Shown here piece after piece: positions 9,161-15,958 of a stretch of 64,000 nt of DNA; within the stretch, counting starts at the first letter, position 1, and the number at the start of each line of letters is the position of its first letter. The DNA lies in the NCBI GenBank assembly GCA_963709355.1, contig CAVPVY010000005.1, positions 2,790,001 through 2,854,000 on the forward strand, read 5' to 3'. The notes under the pieces were generated by a model. That model ran no database searches and was not told where the DNA came from. It saw only the letters and a list, made by a program, of their open reading frames with translations. The position numbers were made by a program, and so were the translations under genes. Source of the stretch: PLOWO2-12-38-17 sp963709355 (lineage in GTDB: Bacteria; Planctomycetota; Brocadiia; Brocadiales; Brocadiaceae).

Positions 9161-10552
9161 ATGACAATCAAAATTTTTAATTATCCTGTCTCGAAACGGC
9201 TGATATTGCTGGTAATTGGTGACCTGCTCATTGTAAATGGTTCGATATTTTTATCGGCAATAATCCGTCTGGGATTAAATCACGGCTGCGATTATGTAAT
9301 AAACAATCTTTTATCGTTTGTCTTAACCGGCTTGACATTCATACTCACATTCTTTTTTATGGAACTATACGACATTCGCAAGGACTTCAAGTCAATTGGA
9401 AATGTCATGGCCATTGCCTTTGCAACTGTGAGCGCCTTTATTGTTACTACGTTTTTATTTTATGTAACCTGGTATCTTCGCATAGGACGTGGTGTATTTG
9501 TTATAAACGCGGTTTTAGTTACTTTTTTCATTATAGGATGGAGGATTTTGTATAGTTATTTGCTAGAGCAGTCCATGTTTAACCAAAACGTTCTAATTAT
9601 AGGCGCCGGCTGGGCTGGAAAGAGTGTTTTGCATGAAATAAACAGGTCAAAGAAAGCAGGATTAAATGTAGTTGGTTTCGTTGATGACGATCCTCTAAAA
9701 AAAGGTAAGTTTGTTGAAGATGTCCCTATTTTAGGCGACAGATATACTTTAAATAACATCGTTAGCCAGAATCATGTTACCACAGTTATTGTAGCTATCA
9801 CACATGAAAAGCATGCCGATTTAATAAAGGCGCTGATTAATTGTTCATGGAATGGAATCGATGTGGTTGACATGCCTACAACCTATGAACAGCTCACAGG
9901 GAAGATTCCTTTTAAACATATTGATAATATGTGGATGTTGCACATCGCCATTGGCACGCCCAAACTATATAGCAGGTTGATTAAGCCTATTTTAGAAGGA
10001 ATTATCGCGTTAATACTATTTGTTTTGTCAATACCTGTTATGGTGGTTATCTCAATAGTAATAAAATGCGATTCCAGGGGCAGGATTTTTTATACACAGG
10101 AACGTATTGGCAAGGATGGTAAAAAATTTACCATTATTAAATTCCGTACTATGGTGGAGAATGCTGAGTCGATTACCGGTGCGGTTTATGCCGCAGATAA
10201 TGATCCCAGGATTACAAAGATTGGGAGCTTTCTGCGAAAGTGGAGATTGGATGAAAGCCCGCAATTGCTAAATGTCATTAAGGGTGATATGGGTTTAGTT
10301 GGACCGCGTCCGGAACGGGAGGTCTTTATAAGGGAATTTGAAGAAAAAATACCTTTTTATACCCAGAGGCTTTTGGTAAGACCTGGACTAACTGGCTGGG
10401 CTCAAATAAAGTATCCTTATGCTTCTTCAGTGGAACAAACAGAAGAAAAATTACAATACGATCTCTATTATATTAAGAACATGTCGTTTATCCTGGATTT
10501 TGTGGTATTTTTAAAAACCATTAGAGTAGTACTTTTTGGAAAGGGAAAATAA
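9161..10552 (+). CDS. Polyprenyl-phosphate sugar-1-phosphate transferase (WcaJ/WbaP type)
   Basis: 463 residues. Four to five N-terminal membrane helices, a central CoA-binding-like Rossmann segment (NVLIIGAGWAGKSV, VGFVDDDP), one more membrane helix and the C-terminal bacterial sugar transferase domain. Signatures seen are YTQERIGKDGKKFTIIKFRTM, KWRLDESPQLLNVIKGDMGLVGPRPE and RPGLTGWAQI. The family moves a sugar phosphate from a UDP-sugar to undecaprenyl phosphate, starting exopolysaccharide or O-antigen repeat synthesis at the inner membrane. The stop lies only 11 bp from the distal end of the CRISPR array, and the two are transcribed convergently. Confidence 0.93.
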   Translation: MTIKIFNYPVSKRLILLVIGDLLIVNGSIFLSAIIRLGLNHGCDYVINNLLSFVLTGLTFILTFFFMELYDIRKDFKSIGNVMAIAFATVSAFIVTTFLFYVTWYLRIGRGVFVINAVLVTFFIIGWRILYSYLLEQSMFNQNVLIIGAGWAGKSVLHEINRSKKAGLNVVGFVDDDPLKKGKFVEDVPILGDRYTLNNIVSQNHVTTVIVAITHEKHADLIKALINCSWNGIDVVDMPTTYEQLTGKIPFKHIDNMWMLHIAIGTPKLYSRLIKPILEGIIALILFVLSIPVMVVISIVIKCDSRGRIFYTQERIGKDGKKFTIIKFRTMVENAESITGAVYAADNDPRITKIGSFLRKWRLDESPQLLNVIKGDMGLVGPRPEREVFIREFEEKIPFYTQRLLVRPGLTGWAQIKYPYASSVEQTEEKLQYDLYYIKNMSFILDFVVFLKTIRVVLFGKGK

Positions 10553-10563
10553 CCTGGTTTGCA

Positions 10564-11728
10564 GTTTCAATCCACGCTCCCGCGCAGGGAGCGACCGGAA
10601 ATATCTCTAGCCATTTATGGACACTCCCTGTTTCAATCCACGCTCCCGCGCAGGGAGCGACGCAAGTGCTTCAAGTGGTTTATTATTTACAAAAGTTTCA
10701 ATCCACGCTCCCGCGCAGGGAGCGACTTGCGAATGCAATCTTGCGAAACCTGCGTGTAAACGTTTCAATCCACGCTCCCGCGCAGGGAGCGACTGTGCGA
10801 GTCTGGTAAGGCAAGATTAATTGTTTATGTTTCAATCCACGCTCCCGCGCAGGGAGCGACAGTAGAGATGCAAGAAGTACGTACAAGGCTGTTGTAACGT
10901 TTCAATCCACGCTCCCGCGCAGGGAGCGACTTTGGTGTTTTTCGTCAGATTTTGGGTTTTCTGTTTCAATCCACGCTCCCGCGCAGGGAGCGACTTGTAA
11001 CCGACCTGATATGCTAGTGATACTGCTAGGTTTCAATCCACGCTCCCGCGCAGGGAGCGACCTATATGACAGCTGCATATCTGCTCTGTTACCTTGTTTC
11101 AATCCACGCTCCCGCGCAGGGAGCGACTATGAATTTTGTATAACAAATACAGTGGTACAAGTTTCAATCCACGCTCCCGCGCAGGGAGCGACTTAATTTT
11201 GGACAGTGCATACCGACAATAACGGGTTTCAATCCACGCTCCCGCGCAGGGAGCGACGTAGAGTGAGCCTAATCGGGATATTAGCGTTGATTGGTTTCAA
11301 TCCACGCTCCCGCGCAGGGAGCGACCTCGGCTAGATGTTAGCAATTGCAGAGCCTATAGTTTCAATCCACGCTCCCGCGCAGGGAGCGACCATATACGTC
11401 TTCTTACCACCTCACCACAGGTTTCAATCCACGCTCCCGCGCAGGGAGCGACGGGTGGCTGGTAGTTTCAATCATCGAAAGGGGTTATTATAATGCTGTA
11501 TGTTTCAATCCACGCTCCCGCGCAGGGAGCGACCAAATCCTCGTAACATACCAGCCCCAACACGATGTTTCAATCCACGCTCCCGCGCAGGGAGCGACTG
11601 TCGGTGTAGGCGTTGTTCGCTATATACATAAGTTTCAATCCACGCTCCCGCGCAGGGAGCGACATGGACGAAATCAAATATAAAAAATTAAGAGAAGTTT
11701 CAATCCACGCTCCCGCGCAGGGAGCGAC
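10564..11728 (-). CRISPR. Type I-C CRISPR array, 18 repeats and 17 spacers
   Basis: Eighteen copies of a 32-base repeat, written on the plus strand as GTTTCAATCCACGCTCCC then GCGCAGGGAGCGAC, start at 10564, 10630, 10695, 10762, 10829, 10899, 10963, 11030, 11096, 11161, 11226, 11294, 11359, 11421, 11502, 11567, 11632 and 11697. All copies look identical. Spacers are 30-38 bases except number 14 (11453-11501, 49 bases), which holds a partial repeat. The repeat is the I-C type: on the minus strand it begins GTCGC, forms a CGCTCCC/GGGAGCG hairpin and ends ATTGAAAC, the crRNA 5' handle. The array is therefore read right to left with the cas operon, and new spacers should enter beside cas2 at the right end. 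Confidence 0.98.
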
Positions 11729-11912
11729 GCCTTACTCATAACTTACTGAATATAAACAACTTCTTTGCTATTTTGTGCGAATATATCATTTTTCATCTTA
11801 GAAAATCTTAGGTTGTCAAAGAACATTTTGTTAACATCGCTATTTAAAACATCTTTAAAGCACTGCGAACCATGCATAAAAATCATGTGAGCTTCAGGTT
11901 CGCAGCAGCCTT
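11729..11912 (-). promoter_or_regulatory. Probable CRISPR leader between cas2 and the array
   Basis: AT-rich 184 bp immediately upstream (minus-strand sense) of the newest repeat. Right after the cas2 stop lies a perfect 9-base inverted repeat: CTGCGAACC at 11863-11871 and GGTTCGCAG at 11897-11905, separated by 25 bases. A TTGACA hexamer lies on the minus strand at 11819-11814, about 85 bases before the first repeat; no good -10 at proper spacing was found. The position fits the leader of a type I-C array; promoter assignment is tentative. Confidence 0.65.
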
Positions 11913-12203
11913 TTAGATAATCAACGGTCCCTCCTGATCAACGGACGCCTTTGCGCCGACATGTTCTACACGATGCTTCCAGTTAGAACCAAGATAGTAA
12001 AATCTCAGGCTGTCTTTCTTTGGATCAATTTCCGAAATTAACCTGTCTTTAAGCACCGCCCATTGTGCCGGATCAACAATACATTCAAATACAGAGTATT
12101 GAACCCTCTGTCCGTAATCCTTGCAGGCGCGCGCTACCCTGCGCAAACGGCGCTGTCCTTCTCCCCCGTCAGTGGCAACATCATAACTTATCAGCACAAA
12201 CAT
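11913..12203 (-). CDS. cas2: CRISPR-associated endoribonuclease-fold protein Cas2, type I-C
   Basis: 96 residues from ATG 12203 (MFVLISYDVATDGGEGQRRL), with GAGGG upstream. The frame is open for 20 further codons, but these look like the spacer minisatellite rather than protein. The ferredoxin-like fold starts with LISYDV and includes VQYSVFECIVDPAQW. With Cas1 it forms the spacer-integration complex. It is the last cas gene before the leader. A four-helix-bundle gene has come between it and cas1, leaving 63 bases between that gene's stop and the cas2 start. Confidence 0.96.
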   Translation of the reverse strand: MFVLISYDVATDGGEGQRRLRRVARACKDYGQRVQYSVFECIVDPAQWAVLKDRLISEIDPKKDSLRFYYLGSNWKHRVEHVGAKASVDQEGPLII

Positions 12204-12237
12204 ATTCCCTCTTAAATATAAGATAAGCACAAAGTAC

Positions 12238-12669
12238 AAAGATACAAAGGCACAGAGGCACAAAGTTCAATCTTTTAAACCTACTTTTTTAATTAAGCTG
12301 CTGAGCATTCTTTCTATCTCCCGACTCTGTTCATAAACCTTTTCAAAAATATCTTTTGATAAATACCCCAAATTTAGACCAATCTCCAGTTGAGTTTGAA
12401 ACTCATACAAAGAGCCTATTGATATCTGTAAAAAACGAATATAGTCATTTATAGAATATCTGCCATATCCTTCTGCAATATTGCTCGGTATTGATACCGC
12501 ACTTCTTCTTATCTGCGATATCAACCCATAGAGTTCTTCTTTCGGGAACAATCTTGTTATCGAATAAACTTCAGTCACCAACGCCATAGATTTCTGCCAT
12601 ACAATAAGATATCTGTAGTTTCTTATTTTCTTCATGTATGCCTTTCTGTCTCTGTCCCTTTGTATCTTT
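12238..12669. repeat. Imperfect inverted repeats flanking the four-helix-bundle gene in the cas operon
   Basis: Left copy 12238-12265 reads AAAGATACAAAGG then CACAGAGGCACAAAG. The right copy, read on the minus strand from 12669 to 12641, is AAAGATACAAAGG then GACAGAGACAGAAAGG. Only about three substitutions and one extra base separate them over 28 bases. They bracket the 12267-12635 gene almost exactly. Such low-complexity AAAG/CACAGAG sequence often surrounds four-helix-bundle genes. The inverted arrangement suggests that gene and flanks entered the cas operon as one cassette. Confidence 0.6.
12267..12635 (-). CDS. Four-helix-bundle protein (23S rRNA intervening-sequence/S23 family)
   Basis: 122 residues, the usual length. 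Family hallmarks are YLIVWQKSMALVTEVY, LFPKEELYGLISQIRRSAVSIPSNIAEGYGR and the C-terminal helix pair. The family forms pentameric bundles and is found inside 23S rRNA intervening sequences and as stand-alone genes. Biochemical role is unsettled. It is embedded between cas1 and cas2 in the same orientation and framed by inverted repeats. It is not part of canonical I-C systems, so I treat it as a passenger gene that is co-transcribed with the adaptation genes. Confidence 0.9.
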   Translation of the reverse strand: MKKIRNYRYLIVWQKSMALVTEVYSITRLFPKEELYGLISQIRRSAVSIPSNIAEGYGRYSINDYIRFLQISIGSLYEFQTQLEIGLNLGYLSKDIFEKVYEQSREIERMLSSLIKKVGLKD

Positions 12670-12692
12670 ACCCCTTTGCGCCTTGCATTTCT

Positions 12693-13724
12693 TCACTTCC
12701 ATATAAATGGCGGATAATTGTCCATATCTCCGCGCAGATAACGTGCCATGAGCAATGCCTGCACATAAAAAAGAATGCCAATAGAAATCTTCTCCTTTAA
12801 AAACGGATGCTCTATCTCCTCCTGTTTGCGCTTCTGATATGCAACCAGAACGGTCTTCCTTGTGTCATCGTCCATCCATACGGCGCCGGATTCTTTTTTC
12901 TGAAATCCATTTCCCTGCACCTGACAAAGGTTGATAAGTGAAAGAGCCAGGCGGTCGGCAAAGAAAGGACGAAATTCCTCCATAAGGTCAAGCGCAAGTC
13001 CGAATCTGCCGGGACGGTCTCTGTGCAGGAAACCGACAGCAGGGTCAAGCCCTACGGTCTCAAGCGCTGAACGCACATCATGCATCACAATGGTATAGAG
13101 AAACGACAGCAGGCAGTTTACATTATCCAGCGGAGGCCTGCGGTTCCGCTCATGGAATCTGAAATTATCTTTCTGCGAGGTAATAAGATGATCAAATACA
13201 CCAAAGTACGTATATGCCGACTCTCCCTCCATGCCCCGTAATACATCCAGCGTCAATTCAGAACTCAACCTCCTCATGTAATTAGCGAGCCTTTGCGAAG
13301 CCTGCGAAACCGCATCAACGTCAATCTTGTCTGAGTGGTCTCTCAGGGCGCGCTGAAGCACGGTGCGGCAGTTGGCTATCTTGCCTGTCAATACTGCCTG
13401 CGCTATCAAGGCGGAAGTTTTTAAATCATCGGCGCTACGATATTGTTCACGCCTCAAAAGGACATTGCCGGACACAGGGCCCTGAACCCTTGCAAGAAAA
13501 TCTCCGTTTTCTGTAAGAAAGCTGATTGCCACGCCATTTTCCGCACAAAATCCCATCAGGAACGGACTGCACGATATTTGGCCAAAGCAGACAATCCCGC
13601 CGAGTGTGTGAACAGGCAAACGCAATCGTATTTCGTCATCTGCTTTTATTACAACAGTTTCGCCTTCTTTAAACAAATACGAACCCTGCGTTGTTACAAA
13701 TAACGTATTAAGGAGTTTTTTCAT
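12693..13724 (-). CDS. cas1: CRISPR-associated integrase Cas1, type I-C
   Basis: 343 residues, full length for type I-C. It starts MKKLLNTLFVTTQGSYLFKEG and carries the metal-binding set: Glu in GMEGESAYTY, His in VGFLHRDRPG and acidic DLMEEFRP. Metal-dependent integrase that inserts protospacers at the leader-repeat junction with Cas2. It follows cas4 by 15 bp, across the hairpin at 13742-13762. The four-helix-bundle gene begins 57 bp downstream of its stop. Confidence 0.97.
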   Translation of the reverse strand: MKKLLNTLFVTTQGSYLFKEGETVVIKADDEIRLRLPVHTLGGIVCFGQISCSPFLMGFCAENGVAISFLTENGDFLARVQGPVSGNVLLRREQYRSADDLKTSALIAQAVLTGKIANCRTVLQRALRDHSDKIDVDAVSQASQRLANYMRRLSSELTLDVLRGMEGESAYTYFGVFDHLITSQKDNFRFHERNRRPPLDNVNCLLSFLYTIVMHDVRSALETVGLDPAVGFLHRDRPGRFGLALDLMEEFRPFFADRLALSLINLCQVQGNGFQKKESGAVWMDDDTRKTVLVAYQKRKQEEIEHPFLKEKISIGILFYVQALLMARYLRGDMDNYPPFIWK

Positions 13725-13739
13725 TTCTTGTCCTCGGTG

Positions 13740-14384
13740 TCATTCCGCACTTGATGCGGAATCCATCGCCCTAATCAGATAATTACTTGCCTTTTTGCTT
13801 AACTTTGGCAGGCACAATTCAACCAGCGAACAACGCCCGCATTTTTTAGAATATTCGGCTTTCGGAGTCTTTCTGGATTCAATTAGCTCATGTAGTCGTC
13901 TCGCAGCTTCCTCTGTCTCTTTCCGCAATGAGCTGTCGAATTTTACATCCTCTCTGCGCCGCGTTTGTCCGTAAAAAAGCGCGCCATCCGGTATCCCGAC
14001 ATTCATCATCTCTTCAAGACACAGTGCCTGAGCGCAAAGCTGAACCTTGTCGCAATTGCCACCTTTGGGTTTTCCCCGCTTATACTCCACCGGAAAGGGA
14101 ATCCACTTATCGCCATGTTTATGAAACTCAACCACATCAGCCTTGCCGATTAATCCAAGCCTCAAAGACCGCATCGGCACGCCATATTCAATGCGGAGAA
14201 TCCCGCGCGATTCCCGATTTGCTGTATCAACCTTGTCATGCATAATCCTGCCTTCGGCGGTAAAAAGATTCTCGTTCCAGATTTGCTCATTGTGGATCAG
14301 CGCACACTGCCGCTCGCAGAAGACAAGGTGCTGCAAGGCTGAAAGCTGAATAAGTTCATCCTCATTATAGGTCTTATTTGTCAT
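13740..14384 (-). CDS. cas4: CRISPR-associated exonuclease Cas4
   Basis: 214 residues. RecB-family nuclease: cluster Cys in FCERQCALIHNEQIW, then GRIMHDKVD, IGKADVVEF, PVEYKRGKPK and the C-terminal Cys trio in CGRCSLVELC that completes the iron-sulfur site. It trims prespacers and helps select the PAM in I-C adaptation. Both ends look altered by repeats. The first codons (MTNKTYNED) lie in a minisatellite with AATAGGACA units that also supplies the AGGA ribosome binding site. The last residues come from the 13742-13762 palindrome. Catalytic residues look intact. Confidence 0.95.
   Translation of the reverse strand: MTNKTYNEDELIQLSALQHLVFCERQCALIHNEQIWNENLFTAEGRIMHDKVDTANRESRGILRIEYGVPMRSLRLGLIGKADVVEFHKHGDKWIPFPVEYKRGKPKGGNCDKVQLCAQALCLEEMMNVGIPDGALFYGQTRRREDVKFDSSLRKETEEAARRLHELIESRKTPKAEYSKKCGRCSLVELCLPKLSKKASNYLIRAMDSASSAE
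13742..13762. repeat. Palindrome forming the 3' end of cas4
   Basis: ATTCCGCA (13742-13749), CTTGA, TGCGGAAT (13755-13762): perfect 8-base arms with a 5-base loop. It is a REP-like sequence common between genes in many genomes. Here it encodes the last residues of Cas4 (MDSASSAE) and its stop, so cas4 ends inside a mobile-looking palindrome. It could fold in the mRNA just before cas1. Confidence 0.6.
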
Positions 14385-14426
14385 ATATGTCCTATTTGTC
14401 CTATTCTTCCTATTGCCCTATTTCCT
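14367..14426 (-). repeat. AATAGGACA-type minisatellite spanning the cas4 start
   Basis: On the minus strand the short gap before cas4 reads as successive AATAGG units (AATAGGGC, AATAGGAAG, AATAGGACA, AATAGGACAT) and runs into the cas4 ATG and its codons ACAAATAAGACCTAT. A related palindromic unit occurs inside the neighbouring four-helix gene (14581-14607). The units contain AGGA at ribosome-binding distance from the cas4 ATG, so copy number changes could affect Cas4 translation. Confidence 0.5.
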
Positions 14427-14978
14427 GTTTTTGCGTGCATTATAGAGCCTTTCTGTAAATCCGCCATCTTTCAGAAACTCCTTTTCCAATGCCCGCAGTT
14501 GTTGGTCAAGCAGGTAGTTTGTCTGGTGAATCAGGCAGATCATGGTGTTTGCCGCAACTTCAGGCGGCGAATGCTCAACATAGGTCCTATACGTCGTATA
14601 AGACCTATTCTTGCTGTGCACTAGTTTGCGCACAGCAAGCGCTTGCTCATGATCTTTCCCCCAGAGAGGCAGCCCTTTCTGCCGCAAAAAATCCTGAAAA
14701 TCAAGAAGCAGTTCTTCAAGGCTTGCCCGCGCCACGCCAACGAGCTTCAACTCGGTCTTTTTAGAAGTGCCTGATGCCATACTCCCCTCTGCGATATTCT
14801 GTTTGCCGCTGCGTGCCGCCTGCACCATCTGGTCATGAGTGCGGGATCGGCTGTCAATAAAGCGGTCGCAGAATTTTGCCATAGCGTCATAAACAATCTC
14901 TGCTATTTTGTAAGACTGTAGCTCCCGATATCCGCCGTGCGGCGGGATAAGCTGAGAAAAGTCTTTTGGATCAGTCAT
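14418..14978 (-). CDS. Four-helix-bundle protein with suffix domain, inside the cas operon
   Basis: 186 residues. The first two thirds resemble the S23 four-helix-bundle fold (QSYKIAEIVYDAMAKFCDRF, QMVQAARSGKQNIAEGS, LKLVGVARASLEELLLDFQDFL). A C-terminal suffix segment follows (EVAANTMICLIHQTNYLLDQQLRAL). Between them a Tyr-rich patch (NRSYTTYRTYVEH) is encoded by two adjacent DNA palindromes. The ATG directly abuts the cas7 stop (TAA-ATG), so it is translationally placed as a cas gene between cas7 and cas4. No CRISPR role is known. It is unrelated in detail to the other four-helix gene at 12267. Confidence 0.85.
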   Translation of the reverse strand: MTDPKDFSQLIPPHGGYRELQSYKIAEIVYDAMAKFCDRFIDSRSRTHDQMVQAARSGKQNIAEGSMASGTSKKTELKLVGVARASLEELLLDFQDFLRQKGLPLWGKDHEQALAVRKLVHSKNRSYTTYRTYVEHSPPEVAANTMICLIHQTNYLLDQQLRALEKEFLKDGGFTERLYNARKNRK

Positions 14979-15932
14979 TTAAATCCTTTCAATGACAACA
15001 TTGTTCGGATTAAATATTTTCGGCTCTAATTTCTCCAGCTTTTTAAGCTTTATTGAATAATCTTCAATCTCCTTCGGGTCAGTTACTCCATCTTTAGTCG
15101 CAACGCTCAACGACCGATGAACCACAGCAGAGGAATATTGACCATTATTAGAATTATGTTGCCACCATATTACCGCTACAATTTCCATACTGCCCGCAGG
15201 CCTAGCCGAAGACTCATCGTTGTCAAACAAATGTTCAAGCACTTTTTTTATAACTTCAGCATCTTCATCTTTGAACCAAGTCTTTGAAGCAAGCTGTGGG
15301 TTAATGGCACCGTATGTCACATATACTCCATGATCAACACGATGTTTCATTCCCATAGTATCCGATGCTTTCTTCGTGCCATCTCCCTCACCACTAACGC
15401 TTTTTGTAATCTGTATACTGCTACGACTGGTAAGTGGCGCAACGCTGAATGCTGAATGAATTGAAACGGGACCCCTGATTCCGATAGAAACGCCTGCATC
15501 ATCACCCTTTTCCTGTTCGCCTTCTTCTTTTGCTTTTTTATTCTTTTTATTCCCCTTGCCTTTATAGGCAAATACCTGTCCGAAAGCCCGCACATCAAGC
15601 CATTTCTCACAAGCTGCTTTTCTGAATTGTTTGTCATCATCCATGCCAACATTCTTTAATTCACCTTCCGCCCTTGAACGTAAACTCCTATAATCGTCCA
15701 TACGATTGTCATCGGACTGGACAAAAATCTTATGTCCTGCTTCCATCAAACGGTTTCTGATTTTTCGCTTAATACATACATCAGACACCTCGCCCATATT
15801 GTCATAATTCCTCCTCGGTCGATTGCCGTCTTGGGGATCACCATTGGGATTGGCCCCATTTACGCTGAATACGACCGCAAAATCAATTTTGTTTTGCAAT
15901 GTTTTTTCTTCTTCTTTTTTTGACGGTTCCAT
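14979..15932 (-). CDS. cas7: Type I-C Cascade backbone protein Cas7 (Csd2)
   Basis: 317 residues, start MEPSKKEEEKTL with GGAGG five bases upstream. The RAMP/Cas7 start appears as FAVVFSVNGANPNGDPQDGNRPR, typical of Csd2, followed by CIKRKIRNRL and GPVSIHSAFSVAP. Several copies coat the crRNA in the I-C effector complex. A lysine-rich insertion (KGKGNKKNKKAKEEGEQEKG, about 124-143) is a low-complexity loop. Located between cas8c and the four-helix suffix gene, with no gap to the latter. Confidence 0.96.
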   Translation of the reverse strand: MEPSKKEEEKTLQNKIDFAVVFSVNGANPNGDPQDGNRPRRNYDNMGEVSDVCIKRKIRNRLMEAGHKIFVQSDDNRMDDYRSLRSRAEGELKNVGMDDDKQFRKAACEKWLDVRAFGQVFAYKGKGNKKNKKAKEEGEQEKGDDAGVSIGIRGPVSIHSAFSVAPLTSRSSIQITKSVSGEGDGTKKASDTMGMKHRVDHGVYVTYGAINPQLASKTWFKDEDAEVIKKVLEHLFDNDESSARPAGSMEIVAVIWWQHNSNNGQYSSAVVHRSLSVATKDGVTDPKEIEDYSIKLKKLEKLEPKIFNPNNVVIERI

Positions 15933-15958
15933 AAAATCCTCCTTTTAGTTTTTTTGGG

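Noticed and set aside
10559..11196. Several ORFs on both strands with recurring RSRAGS or PARERGL peptides
   Set aside because: They are translations of the CRISPR repeat, not genes.
12204..12263. N-terminal extension of Cas2 by 20 residues
   Set aside because: The codons fall in the low-complexity flanking repeat, and ATG 12203 has a proper ribosome binding site and the family start.
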